Part shown: positions 20,811 through 36,000 of the stretch, piece after piece
How positions within the stretch are numbered: position 1 is the first letter of the stretch
Layout of the letters: each line of letters opens with the position of its first letter
Source: Adiantum capillus-veneris
Lineage: Eukaryota > Streptophyta > Polypodiopsida > Polypodiales > Pteridaceae
Direction of reading: 5' to 3'
Length of the DNA: 64,000 bases
NCBI GenBank assembly: GCA_014529385.2
Contig: CM043953.1
Location: forward strand, 89,996,342 to 90,060,341
Made by a program: the position numbers and the translations under genes
The notes under the pieces: generated by a model
What the model was told of the DNA's origin: nothing
Databases searched by the model: none
Seen by the model: the letters and a program-made list of their open reading frames with translations, nothing else

Positions 20811-23744
20811 CTACGACCTCGTCCTTCGTGTCTTCTTTTTCTTTGCTTGGATAACTGACGCGGTATCTCTCTCTTCGAGGATATGGCCTGGCCCTTGAAG
20901 CATGGACCGTGTAATTGCATAAGCGGGTGCGACGGGTGGTATTGGCGATGTCACACTAGCAATTTCGACCAAATTTAGGGGTGTGATTTTAGGCGCATTT
21001 GGGTTATAGGGGCATTGGGCAATCAAGTGATCTATGCCACAACGATTACATGTGAGTATTGGCATTGCAGACATGCTCCCTTGATTCATTTGCATCTGTG
21101 CAGCATTCTTTTGTAGCCTAATACGGCACTCCGCTGCCCGATGTGGTCCACCACACTCGTAGCATTGAAGAGGTGGCCTCCTAGCCTGGGTGTTGATATT
21201 TTGACCTCTGGATGCGAGAGCAGCAACTTGATAAACCGGCTTGACTTGCCCCCAACAATCTTCCATGTAGTATATAGGACACTCTTCCAATGTATCAAGT
21301 CCGTAGGCAATACTAGTGTCTATTTCCTCCTCACAGCCATCTGCATAAGCATTAGATGGCTCGCAACCCACTTGGTTCATAGGGGCGACTCTTGGATGCG
21401 GGGGCTGTGGTCCTAGCACAGGAGGTGGTAGTGGTGTAGCTTGTACAACATTTTGAGATCTAGGGACCATGTGTTGCGGTAGTTGCTCAAGAGGTGGAGC
21501 AGGCATCAATACAGGAGCTCGAGGCGCATCCGTCCAGGCTACAAGTGGTCTATTTGCCATCATACGTTTGATCATTAAACAATCCTTAGCTTGGTGACCA
21601 TACCTACCACATGCGTTGCAAGTTCCATTAAATTTTACTCTAAACGTAGGGCACTCACTAGTGCTATGTGGACCTGAGCAAATGGAACACCATTGTTGCT
21701 CCCTTGTTGGATACATGTGACTATTTTGAGGGGGTCGATTATCCTTAAGAGACTCTTGGATTGCCTTGGTGAGGTCTGTCAAGAATGTCTCAAATACCTT
21801 TGGCTCATTGGCAATGGGCTTTGCAGTCATGGGTTCATACTCAATGGCTTGTGAGCTAGTGGATCTCGTGTCAGTAGACACCCTCATGCCTGCTATCATC
21901 AAGTTGTCCTCTAATTGGATTGCATTGGCAGTGACATCTTCCCAGGTTGTGATACCTCTAATCACTAGTCCATTATAGATTCCTTCATTCCTCAACCCTC
22001 GAATGAATCGATCAAGCAGTTGGTTATTGTTGAAGCGCTCATTTACAGGGCAGCGAGAGTTTAAGTGCTTTAGACGACTAATGAAGTCCCTTACTGACTC
22101 TCCTTCCTTACGTTCGGCCTTCTGTAGCTGAGATGCTACACCCCAAAGCACACCTTCTCGTATGTACTCCTTTAGAAACAACCTTCGAAGGGTAGGGTAG
22201 ATTGTTTTCTCGTCCACCCTTAGGGTTCTATACCAATCTCCAGCCCTCCCACTTAATGTCAAGCTTAAGGCATTGCACTTATGTAGTTCGTTGCGTTCCC
22301 CTAAGGAATCACATACTTGTTCAAACACTTCAATGTGTTTTCTAGCATCTTCGTCCCCATTGAATTTTTGCGTGAGTTTGGCAATTTGCACTGCCTTACT
22401 TCTAGGCTCTCTATCAGATGCATGACGCATATTTTACGTCATAGATCGACCTATGGTTTGAGCAAACACTGCCAAGTCACCTATGTGAGGAGGTAGGGCC
22501 GGTGGAGGTACTCTTGGAATCATATGTGGAAGAGGGACGGGTACCGGTCTTGGCATATGTGTGGATGATGCAGGATATGGGACATAACCGGACATAGGTC
22601 CACTCGGATAAGGGCTAGGGAGCGGCACTCGAGGAGCACGAACAAGTGGTACAATTGGAGGTGCGGGGGCCATGTGTGCATAAGGGGCTAGAGGCACATA
22701 CGGTCGAGGCCCCATATTAGGTACTACGACACTAGGTAGTGGCACTGCGCTAACCGTAGATGTCATCGGTACATTCTCTGTCAGGCTTATCCCTGGAGTG
22801 AGCACTGTGTTTTCCTTAATAGAGGGTTGAGCCAAGTTAGGGAAGCTAAAGTTTTCGCTCGGAGGTTCAGATTGCATAGAGACCCCAGGTGAAATGACGT
22901 AAGATGGGTCCATGGGACTCATTAGAGGAGTCTCCATTTGTGATAGAGTAGGCTGTTGAGCCTTGCTCGTATCCAGAAATCTCATGGGGCCAGTTGAGAG
23001 TATATTTACCCCTCGGTTTTGCCTTTCTGATTGAATAATGCCATGGATAACATTACAGATCATTTTCTGTTGATCTTCGATGCTCGTGGCACTAGAGGTG
23101 GATTGTACAATCTCTATCCATCCTACATGGTAGGCGTGGCCAGAGTGTAGATCCGTCAACACCTCAGTGTGGAGGTCGTATGTCCAATGATCATTAATGA
23201 ACAATCCTTCTAGAGTCGACGTGTTAACGGTTTCTTGTGAGGTAGAAGCAATGTTGCTCCCCGTGGTTTTACTTGTCACCAACGGTACTCTAGAGAGAAT
23301 TTCTGAAGGAGGCAGCTCAACAGGGCCTTCTTGGTAAGAAGTTGGCAGGATATCCACATGGACACTCTTTGGGGGTGTGGGGTCCACGTGCGATGTGAAA
23401 GGAGAGTCCACTTCCCCACCCCCTTCGTGTGCTTCATTTGCATCAGGTTCCGAGCGAGTAGCTCTACCTAATGTTTCCATGAAACGGCTAAACATACTAG
23501 TACTAGGCTGTGGAGCTTCGAGAGGTGCATGGCCTTCTCTCTCAGTGTTTTGGGTAGGGTATGCTTCCATGATTTCTGAGTCGGAGGAGGAATCACTAGT
23601 GGCTATTTTAGGGTCTTGGGTGGTGCTACCTTGTGTCCCCGCTGAGGGTCTAGAGCCTATCGTGGATGGGTAATGGGTGTCCGTATGAACAGAGGCACTA
23701 CCAATGTGATCGTGCTCTAACACTCGTCCAGAGCGTAGGTTCAT
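20811..23744 (-). pseudogene. gag: Gypsy-2 gag with four zinc knuckles, one stop codon
   Basis: One frame of about 977 codons from 23744 to 20811, broken only by TAA at 22434-22436; Gypsy-4 has a Glu codon at the matching place. The N-terminal half is Pro/Ser-rich and probably disordered. The Retrotrans_gag (capsid) region follows the stop (KHIEVFEQVCDSLG, LSLTLSGRAGDWYRTLR, EGESVRDFISRLKHLNSRC). Then come four zinc knuckles: CSICSGPHSTSEC, CNACGRYGHQAKDC, CYECGGPHRAAEC and CNRCGIDHLIAQC. Three have the spacing C-x2-C-x3-H-x4-C and one the canonical x4. They package the RNA. The C-terminus is basic (KKKKTRRTRS). The stop may be bypassed, be a late mutation, or leave a shorter Gag starting at ATG 22430. 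Confidence 0.85.
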
Positions 23745-24683
23745 ATGACTTGATCCCCTAGAAGTGTCAGTGAGTGCCCGTGAAGGCTGCTCACCTAGTA
23801 TTTTTGGGTGTTTTGCAACGCAAGTCTTTCCTTAATTTGACTTTTTGGTCCTTTTTTTCTGACCCGGCTATAGAATAGAGCGTATGATAGCTGAAAACAA
23901 GCGTCTCGGTCAGAAGGTCGTGCCGTGCTTTACAGCCCTCCGTTTGGTCACTCTATGCCTTCGGAATCCCTAAAACTGTCAATTTCCAGTAGGGAACTAG
24001 GCCCAAACTAGAAAGTCTAAGGGTGCAAGTGGGAAGAGGAAGGAGGAGAGTGGAGGACTTGTCCCACATGCTCTCATTCTCTCTTGAGGGAGTAGGGTAT
24101 ATATATAAGAGTGAGTCTAGTATATATCATGAGACTGAGGACTGAGGCCTGGGCTTGGGCTTGGGCTTGGGGAACCGATCCCGATCTATCTTTTATACAA
24201 ACCAACCCGTCCGTTTTAAAACTCGCGTTTTTTATTTTCGAAAATTTAACCGCCCACTCACTCGCGTTTTTATTTTTCGGATTTTTTTAAAAATATTTTT
24301 TTTTTCGAAAATTTTTATTTTCTAAAAAATTAATTTTTTTATTTTTTATTTTAAAAAAATGCAAAAAATGCAGAAAACGCAGAAATTGAAATTGCAGAAA
24401 TTGCAGAACTTGCAGAAATCGAGAAAACGCAAGAAATGCAGAAAATTGAAAAAACACAGAAAATGCAGAAAAATGCAGAAATTGAAACTTGACAGAACCA
24501 GAAAATGCAGGAGATGCAAAATCGCAAGAAATGCTAACTGTGCAGTGCAAACCAGAAAACGTAGAAAACGCAAAAAACAGAAATCTCCACACAACTACAC
24601 ACACTCATTCCCTGCCTTTCCTATGATAGAAATTGCACCACAAGAAAGCGTAAAGTGCTAACCGAGCTTAGTGTAGGGCATAT
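23745..24683 (-). other. Gypsy-2 5' leader with TTTCTGCA-rich tract
   Basis: Untranslated region between PBS and gag. At about 24355-24560 the minus strand is built from many degenerate TTTCTGC units (plus strand GCAGAAA), giving low-complexity peptides in every frame. A (GGGCTT)n stretch (plus 24147-24170) is shared with the Gypsy-4 leader at about 44600-44640. No gene is credited. Confidence 0.7.
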
Positions 24684-24700
24684 CCCCGGCAGCGGCGCCA
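24684..24700 (-). other. Gypsy-2 primer-binding site (Asp tRNA type)
   Basis: The minus strand reads TGGCGCCGCTGCCGGGG four bases after the LTR end. This is the PBS used by Athila/Tat-type plant gypsy elements, matching the 3' end of aspartate tRNA with one variant base. Identical in Gypsy-4. Confidence 0.9.
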
Positions 24701-24704
24701 AAAA

Positions 24705-24955
24705 TGTGCGCTCCTTGCCGCACTGTCGAAGCAAGGGACTTGCCAATACACCGTGTGCGAGCCGCAGACGGCTCCAAGCACACAACAAGCCTAAACTAGC
24801 AAGCTCAAGAGAGCAAAGGGTGTGTCACTCACCGCTCTACGCTCGCCTTCGTGGTGGATTCCTCGCCGCGATGAAGAAGAAGCTGCAGTCGTGCCGCGCT
24901 CAACCGCTTCGCCGCCGTCGTGCCTTCGTAATGCTCGATCGCACACACACTCTCC

Positions 24956-24989
<34 letters not shown>

Positions 24990-25285
24990 AGGAGGTGAAG
25001 AAGAAGAAGATGGAGATAGAGCAAGAGCACTCTTCTATTGCACAAATGAGAGAATGAGTAAAAATTAGGTTTAGTTGGCTTTTATATGAGCTCACCCCAT
25101 TCACACTTGGGCGCCCATGCTTAGCCAACTAATCCCTTGAATGTCCCAGTTAGAGTGCGCCTCTCATAAGCGATCACTCTTACCCTTTTCCTATTGGTCC
25201 GACAAGCCCGGTACCTGACTCTACCAAATACATAATACACGTCCGTCGTAGGTGATGGGGTGTCCGTGAGCCGTGAGGGTTAACA
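24705..25285 (-). repeat. Gypsy-2 5' LTR
   Basis: Partner of 16355-16935, same 581-bp length. I see two base differences, one next to the CA/CT microsatellite and one at the CATARGCG site near 25168. TATAAAA box on the minus strand at plus 25080-25086. It is followed on the plus strand by the target duplication ATGCT. Confidence 0.95.
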
Positions 25286-25290
25286 ATGCT

Positions 25291-25897
25291 CCAGTAGGGA
25301 TGACTCAAGAGGTCAAGGTAGCTTGATTCGTGTCAGGGCTACACAATCCTATGAAGACTAGACTTCAGAGTCTTCGTCTTACCAATTTTGCGGATGTCCT
25401 TGATGCAGGCAAACCCATTGAAATAGAGTTATCTACTACCAGAAAGAGGAAACGAGAACCTGTTCCTGTTTGTAAAATCAAAAGACCTCGTCTCGAGGAG
25501 GAACAAAGATCTAGAAATCCACAGCAAAGACGAGAGAACTTATTACATATGAAATCTAGACAGGATCATTTATGTTACACTTGTCTTGATCCTGGTCATC
25601 AATCCAGGGATTGTCCCTTTAACAATTCAAGATTCACAGGATTGGTGGACAATTATGAACATAGAAACTTCAATCCGAATCAAAATTTTGGAAACTTTAG
25701 ACCCAAACCATTGGCAGTTCAGAGGAACTTCAATCAGCAAAACTTTAACCAAAACCAAAGACAACCTCAAAACCAGGGGAATTTTAGGCTAGGCAATCCA
25801 CCTTCTGTTTGGAATGGACCGCCTATCAACAATAACAACAATGGAAATATTAACCATCAACTTTGTCCACGAGGAGGAGGAAACCAAAGACCTCAAT
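25291..25897 (+). pseudogene. gag: Gypsy-1 gag, 3' part with zinc knuckle
   Basis: Continuation of gag after the Gypsy-2 insert (PVGMTQEVKVA, then a TGA, then FVSGLHNPMKTRLQSLRL). One canonical CCHC zinc knuckle CYTCLDPGHQSRDC at about 25575-25616 is followed by an Asn/Gln-rich low-complexity tail (NFNQQNFNQNQRQPQNQ). One stop codon near 25325 breaks the frame. Confidence 0.85.
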
Positions 25898-25984
25898 GAA
25901 GACCTCAAGTTAACAGAGCTCAAGGGACTAGAGGTGAAGGAAATCAGGCAAATGCGTATATTCATGCTCAATTGAACATCAGGG

Positions 25985-26378
25985 AGTGAATGAAAAATTT
26001 CCAATTATTCAAACTTTAGCAGAGTATCAAGGTACCCATTTTACCTTATTGAATGAATCAGGGATTACACATTCTTTCATATTTCCTAAGTGCATTAGAA
26101 ACCTCATTTTGCCTGAACACCCTGATACAGACCTTACAGTAGAATAAGCTATGGGTAGGAAGGTTAGATCTTTCACTTCAGTGGAAAACTTTAATTTTGT
26201 TTTGGATGGTCATAATACTTCTACAAACTTCAGAGTCTTACCCATCAAAATCTACGACGGAATTCTAGGAATGGATTGGCTTAAAGACAATGATACTCAC
26301 GTACATTGTAAAGATGCTTCATTGACCTTTCAAAACGATCAAAACTCTAGAGTTATGATTATAATTACTGGGAAATAG
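25985..26378 (+). pseudogene. Gypsy-1 aspartic protease relic
   Basis: The active-site loop reads LLNESGITHSFIF where retropepsins of this type have DSG-x-THxFI, so the catalytic Asp is replaced by Glu. Downstream the frame contains NFRVLPIKIYDGILGMDWL (the ILG-x-DWL signature) and a C-terminal strand. A TAA separates the two parts at about 26146. Inactive as it stands. Confidence 0.8.
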
Positions 26379-26399
26379 GGAAATCATAAGCTCAAACTA

Positions 26400-27900
26400 G
26401 TGAACTTTACCAAACTTATGAAGAGTCATAGGAAGAATGAGAGGATTTACACAGCAGTAAAGCTTAACCCTAAAGAAAAGAAGATAGATTCACATGAACC
26501 CAAATGGATAACAAAATTTGATGATGTATTACCCAAAGAACTTTCACAGTTACCACCCAAGCGTGATGTTGATCATGCAATAAAGCTTACTCTAGGAGCT
26601 CAACCAGTTGCTCGTAGACCTTACAAAATGTCAATACCTGAATCTGCATAACTCAAGGAGCAATTAACTCAACTTCTTGAACAAGGCTTCATTCAACCCA
26701 GCGTTTCTCCATGGAGTACTCCTGTACTCTTTAATCAAAAGAAGGATGGTACTTTACATCTTTGTATTGATTATCGTGGATTAAACCAGGTAACTGTAAA
26801 GAATAAGTATGCAATACCAAGGATTGATGAGCTGCTTGACCGATTACATGGATCTTCTATCTTCACAAAGATTGATCTTAAGTCAGGGTATTACCAAATC
26901 CGAATCAAGGAGGAGAACATACCAAAGACAAGATTTAATACTCGTTTTGGACATTATGAATTTATAGTTATGCCTTTTGGACTTACTAATGCTCCTGCAA
27001 CTTTTAATCGTCTTATGACCGACGTATTTTGAGAGCATCTTGATGATTTGTTCTTGTCTTCTTTGATGATATCCTAGTTTACTCAAGGAACAGAGAAGAA
27101 CATGAACACCATGTGCAGCGAGTACTTGAACTTCTCTGTCAAAATCAACTTTATGCCAAACGTAGCAAGTGCATCTTCTTCACTAACAAGGTGGAATATT
27201 TGGGATTTATTGTATCCAAGGATGGTGTTTCTACTGATCCAAGTAAGATCGAAGCTGTCAACGCTTGGCCTTCACTGAAATCAATACAAGAAGTACGTGT
27301 CTTTCTTGGTTTGACAGGATGGTATCGTACATTTATTGAAGTTTATGCTAAGATTGCATCTCCATTGACTAATACCCTTAAGAAAGCTAAAGTGTTTACT
27401 TGGAATGAACGTGCTCAAGCTAGTTTTGAGAAACTCAAAGAAGCTTTGGTGAATACTCCCATACTACAGCTTCTAAACTTCTCAAAGACATTCATTGTGC
27501 TCACTGATACAAGTGGACAAGCAATTGGTGGTGTTTTGTCTCAAGAAGGAAAACCAGTAGCTTATGAATCTTGTAAGTTATGTATACATGAATTAAATTA
27601 TTCTACACATGACTTGGAATTATTGGCCATTGTGCATGCTTTTAAAATATGGCAACATTATCTTCTTGAAAGGAGATCTGAACTACATACCGACCATAGA
27701 AGCCTGAAGTGAATCTACACCCAAGTTGACCTTAATATGCGGCAATCAAGATGGATGGAGTTGTTATGAGAATATGATTTTGGATTTGTATATAAACTCG
27801 GGAAGGAAAATCTTGTGGCCGATGCCTTAAGCCGGAAGAGCACTGTAGGGGCTGACACAAACTCTACTACTTCTTTAATTGACCTTGTTCGAGAAGGTAT
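26400..27900 (+). pseudogene. Gypsy-1 reverse transcriptase and RNase H
   Basis: RT signatures in order: [83 protein letters not shown], and the active site FFDD at 27059-27070 reached through a frameshift near 27030. The RNase H part follows (FIVLTDTSGQAIGGVLSQ, NYSTHDLELLAIVHAF, HTDHRSL, LVADALSR near 27830). A TAA at 26649, a TGA near 27030 and a TGA near 27710 break the frame. The RT type is chromovirus-like Ty3/gypsy, in agreement with the Met PBS. Confidence 0.9.
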
Positions 27901-28790
27901 GACTTAGGACCCATATTACTTAAAAATCCAGTACTTGATAAACTTAAATAATCGCACATTTTTATGGATTTCATTGTTGGTTTACCTATGAGAGCCTGTA
28001 GCCACAACTCTATTTGGGTAGTAGTAGACCAATTGACCAAAATGTGTAGGTTTTTTCCTACAAAGACTACGATCAAAGCTCTAGACTTAGCAAAGCTTTT
28101 CATAAAGAACGTGTACAAGATATATGGCCTTCCATTTATTATTGTTAGCAATAGAGATAGAAAACGTAATGGCCATTTGCTGAGAGCAATTTTCATAAGC
28201 TTAGAATTGCTTTTAACTTAAGTACAACTAATTATATTTACATACATGGACAAACTGAGCAAGTAAATTAGGTGCTAGAAGATATGCTACAAGTCTACGT
28301 TAGTAAGAAGAAAATAGATTGGGAAGACCGTATGTCTATCATGGAATCTGCTTACAATAGAGCAAAGCATATTTCCACAAGATTTGTCCCATTGATGCTT
28401 ATGTATGGTCATCAACCTCGGCCTCCAATAATCGTAGGTCTAGCCAGTGAACGCATACATCTAGATGGCTAATGATTTCTTAGAAAAACATTTTGATATG
28501 CTATAGATTGCTAAGAGTAATGTTAAGCAATCTTAGGACCATTACAAAAAAATTTCATGACAAGAAACACCAATAAATCTCCTTTGCAGAGGGAGAGTGG
28601 GTGTTTTTGAAGGTTCAAGAGCATTCAAAAACTTTGAAAGCTTGTCCTACACCTAAATTTTCACTTAGGTATTATAGCCCATTTAAGATTCTTAAGAAGA
28701 TTGACAAGTCTGCTTAAATATTAAATTTAATGGCACATTCGCGAGTTCAATCTGTCTTTCATGTCAATCGTTTACGTGAGCAATGGAGAT
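27901..28790 (+). pseudogene. Gypsy-1 integrase remnant, zinc finger deleted
   Basis: After RNase H the usual HHCC zinc-binding region is absent, and the core starts abruptly at MDFIVGLPM (27964), which carries the first catalytic Asp. The second catalytic Asp reads Asn (IVSNRDRK). The third is not visible because a break follows. The C-terminal part (MLEDMLQVYVSKKKIDWED, then FHVNRLREQW near 28760) is recognisable with several stops. No chromodomain is seen. Dead copy. Confidence 0.85.
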
Positions 28791-28799
28791 AGGCCAAAA

Positions 28800-32329
<3,530 letters not shown>

Positions 32330-35300
32330 TGTGAGAGAAGAGAATCACAAAGATACATAGATGTAGGTGGCAAGGAGAAAGCTGCAAGGGAGATGCGCAG
32401 GTTGAAAAGTAACAAACGAGCAAGGTGGGATTGGAAGTGCTATCCAGGTGGGTCAGTGCAGGGTTGGGCAGAGAAGTACTACAAGTTGATCAGGGGTGAA
32501 CGTCTACAGAGCAGAGCAAGAAGGGAGGTGGTCTGATGTTGAGCTATCTTAGTCAAATCATTGGATGGCCCGAGATCCAATCCCAAGCAGTGGAAGGAGC
32601 CAGAGGGACCTTACTGCAGAGTGTCAAGAAGGAAATTCCCCACTCAGAAGCTAATTGCTTGGAATGGGCATTCTCCGAAGATGAATGTTCACTAGCATTG
32701 CAAGCCCTTGGCAAGGAAAAGTCCCCTGGTTGGGATGGGATGAGAGTGGAATTCTATAGAGAATTTTGGGATGATCTCAAGGCTCCAATCACAAGATTGG
32801 CCAATAAAGCCATGGTCGAAGGGTCGTTGGAGGTAAGTGTAAAGAAAGGGCTTATCAAACCCATCCCAAAACAGATGTGCTGTTCTCAACTAAAACATTG
32901 ACATCCTATAACGATGATATCGGTGGCCTACAAAATTATAGCTAAATTAGTAGCCCTCATACTAGCCCCCTTGTTAACCAAGATCATCTCTCCCCATCAA
33001 CATGGGCTCATAAAAGGAAGGTCCATTTACAATAACATCTTGGCAGCAATGGTGGGCATCGAATACGCAACTGTCACAAAGCAGAAGTGTATTCTGCTGC
33101 AGTTGGACATGGACAAGGCTTATGACAAAATAACATGGATATATATAGAAGCCATCATGGAAGCTCTGGGATTTGGGCCTTGCCTATGTCGGTTGGTACG
33201 CATACTGGGGGATGGAAGCCAGTCAGAGCTCCTGTTCAATGATAGAATTGTGGGATATTTTGAGGTCAAAAGGTCTATTAAGCAGGGATGCCCTCTGGCC
33301 CCCCTAATTTTCACCATAGGATCACATCCTTTAATCACAACGCTCGAAGCTAGTGCGGAACGAGGGGAGTTGCAAGGCCTTGCTTTGCCAGGAAATAGAC
33401 AACTCCTAGCAAAACTTTTTGCAGATGATTCTCTCCTCTTCTTGGAGGCGTGCCCCCAGGTCATCAAAAAAGCTCTGGAGATTGTGCAAATATTCTCAAC
33501 ATCTTTTGGGTCTCGGTGCAATATAGAGAAGTCAAGCCTGATCTCCCTATCGGAAAATGACTCATTTGACTCTTCTGTCTGGTCGGGGGAGATTGTCACA
33601 AAAGGGAATATATTCAAACATCTGGGAGCCCCCTTGGGGGTGGACGTGACTCACAAGCAAAGATTTGAGTGGGTGCTTGAAAAAATCAAAACAAAAATGA
33701 GTAGGTAGGAGTATGTTCTTCTCCCATTCCCAAGTCGGATAAAAGTAATGAATGCCTTTATGATTCATTACATTGCCTTCACTAGCCCACTTCTCAAGAT
33801 GGCTAAGTGTCACTGGAAAGAGTTCTTAAAACCAGTAAAAAGGTTTTTATGGAAAAACAACACGAAATCCTCCAGGCCATGGCAATGGGCTGGGTGGGAA
33901 TCAGTTGCTCGACCGGTGAATCAAGGAGGCCTCGGAATTCTCAACCTTGTGGCCCATGCAGAAGCTTGTTGCGCCAAGTTTGTTGTTTCCCTGGCTAAAC
34001 AGGATCAAGTTTGGGCAGTCATGGTCAAGGATATGATAGAAGAAGCTAAACTTGGCTCGGATGGTGGAAAGTGGAGAGGGGTGGAGGTTCATGACAAACT
34101 GTTAGCCCCGGAGTGGTCTACCTTAAGACTGGGGGGGCAACTCAGGAGAATTGATAAGAAAATGCAAGAGAGCAGCAGGAGTCTTAAAGTGGGGGGAAGA
34201 AGTCAGATACTTCAAGAACTCCATTTTGCATTGGTCCCCCTGGCTGTCCAAAGTTATAGATCCGCCACAAACTCCCTATTGGATTGAGACAGCTAGGAAA
34301 CTGAATAATATGGGTCAGAAGCGACTTGGGCACTTTTGGGGCAGTGGCAACAAGAGTTGGAAAACCATTGACCTTCTGGTTACTCAGTACCAACTCAATA
34401 GCTTGGAGGTCTTACTTGTCCACAAAGTGATGAAGGAGCTTGACAATTTAGTGATGCCAATCTGTGATTCGGTGTTTGACTGGAATGCCTGGAAATGGCC
34501 TAGAAGTAGTCTCTTAGAAAACCCCATCCTAAAAGCATCTATCAGACAATGATGCATGAGAAGAATTGGTCTAGCCCCCTAAACAAGTTGTGGGAAAAGC
34601 AATGGCCAGAGGAAAGGTGGGAGCAAGTAATGGAGGACATATGGAAGCCAAAGGTTCCGCAACACATAAAGGTCTTTCTGTGGAAGGTAATGTGGGGTGC
34701 TCTACCGACGGGGGTGAAGATTCAAGAGAGAGGGATTGGGTCAGATCAATGCTTGGGGTGCAAGATGGATAGAGAAGATCTGGACCACCTATTCATGGAC
34801 TGCCCAACTATTAAAGGCCTCGCAGGGAAAATATGCAAGTGGGTCCAAAGAACATGGAAAATTAGTTTTTTCAAGACTGACCTATTCCTTGGAGGCAAGA
34901 ATTCAAGAAGTCTTGCCCTTCTTGTCAACACTCAAATCGTCAGATACTTCTTCTTACATAATGTATGGTAGACAAGGAACCGCCGTGTGTTTGAAGGAGT
35001 TTCAGAGGTGGCAAGCTTCGTAGAAATTACTCAAGAAAGCAAAGTGCTAATATGGACGCTCGGGCGCAAGCAACACTCGGAGGATTGGTCTAGGACTACT
35101 TGTGCCTTGTTGTCAAGAGATGGAATGCCTAGGATGGGGGAAAATATTGACCATTGGTAAATAAAAGATCTCAAAAGGACAACTTTATGGACCCTGTGTA
35201 TCAAGGAGGAGGCGGTGGGTTGGTGGGGGTAGCTGCCCTGATAGTTGATGTAATTATAGTCCCTGGATGATGTCATGGCTCATCAAGAGCATGACAAGAC

Positions 35301-35366
35301 CTTGTAAATTTTTGGGCTGTTCAATATAATTCACTCACAATTGTGAGTTTTGCTATTAAAAAAAAA
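32330..35366 (+). mobile_element. L1-type LINE, 5'-truncated
   Basis: Plus-strand L1 retrotransposon remnant comprising the ORF2 reverse transcriptase, connection region and zf-RVT domain, ending in a run of nine A at 35358-35366. ORF1 and the ORF2 endonuclease are absent, as expected from 5' truncation during target-primed reverse transcription. The left limit is approximate, and I could not identify a convincing target-site duplication. Confidence 0.85.
32390..34990 (+). pseudogene. L1 ORF2: reverse transcriptase and zf-RVT domain
   Basis: RT motifs in order: KEKSPGWDGMRVEFYREFW, SVAYKIIAKLVALILAPLL, ISPHQHGLIKGRSI, LLQLDMDKAYDKI, IKQGCPLAPLIF and the active site FADD at 33418-33429. The frame 32536-34287 is open except for TGA at 32899-32901 and TAG at 33706-33708, both where L1 proteins normally have Trp. 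Two later frameshifts (about 34290 and 34550) lead to the zf-RVT domain (KVPQHIKVFLWKVMWGALPT, then CLGCKMDREDLDHLFMDCP). Its job would be target-primed reverse transcription; this copy is dead. Confidence 0.9.
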
Positions 35367-36000
35367 GTGGTTTTCTTGCGGCTTTTTGAAATGGAGAGTG
35401 GGTGGATATTCTAAAGCATCGTGTGAAGATTCCACATAATGAGAATTGAAGTTAGACCCAATAGTCATCTTAATCGAGTATCTAGAAGATAGGAATGAAC
35501 AAAACCACAATTTAACATAAAGAAATGAGATTGTAAATGTTATCTCGCATGAAATTTAAAATAATCATGAGTACCTTCAATCAATAATACTCAAGATCAT
35601 CCTCTTATGACTTCGTCCATTTAAAGCACTAGCAAACTCCATAAAATTTTCATTCACTTGAGAGAGAATTCGATTTGTAAATAGTCAGTGCCAAAAATCA
35701 GCTATGGAGGTCATCTTAAAACAATTACAAAAAAGTCATCTACTCTTCGAACAAAGATCATCAATAAACATACTAAATGGTAGAGGTTTTTGTTTTGGCC
35801 GTCGATCATAAGCACTACTTGTCGCCATAGACCTTGTGGTTGCCTTAGCATAGCAAGGAAGAACACTACACAAACAAATGCCAAAAGAGACAAAACACCT
35901 CAACCCTCAATGGAGTGGAATGTATGAAATATTCCACACAAAATGATATACTAAATAACCGAAGTCGCCCATGTTCCCAAGATCACAAAGAATATGCTCA
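35367..36000. other. No gene seen
   Basis: AT-rich sequence between the L1 tail and the methyltransferase-like relic. A 60-codon minus-strand frame at 35711-35893 has no recognised motif. Confidence 0.4.

Larger units (their letters stand above)
16355..25285 (-). mobile_element. Gypsy-2: recent non-autonomous Ty3/gypsy element nested in Gypsy-1
   Basis: Complete LTR element of 8931 bp on the minus strand: 5' LTR 24705-25285, PBS 24684-24700, gag 23744-20811, PR fusion ORF 20753-18564, PPT 16936-16948, 3' LTR 16355-16935. The two LTRs are both 581 bp and I see only two differences by eye, so insertion is recent. A perfect 5-bp target duplication ATGCT lies at 16350-16354 and 25286-25290. There is no reverse transcriptase, RNase H or integrase anywhere inside; comparison with Gypsy-4 shows they were removed by one internal deletion of about 4.2 kb. 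It must therefore use enzymes from a relative in trans. Confidence 0.95.

Noticed and set aside
24287-24661. Lys/Gln- or Phe/Leu-rich open frames on both strands
   Set aside because: Low-complexity GCAGAAA units in the Gypsy-2 leader; every frame is open because of composition.
32330-35366. Target-site duplication for the L1
   Set aside because: I compared the sequence after the A-run with the likely 5' boundary and found no match longer than four bases.
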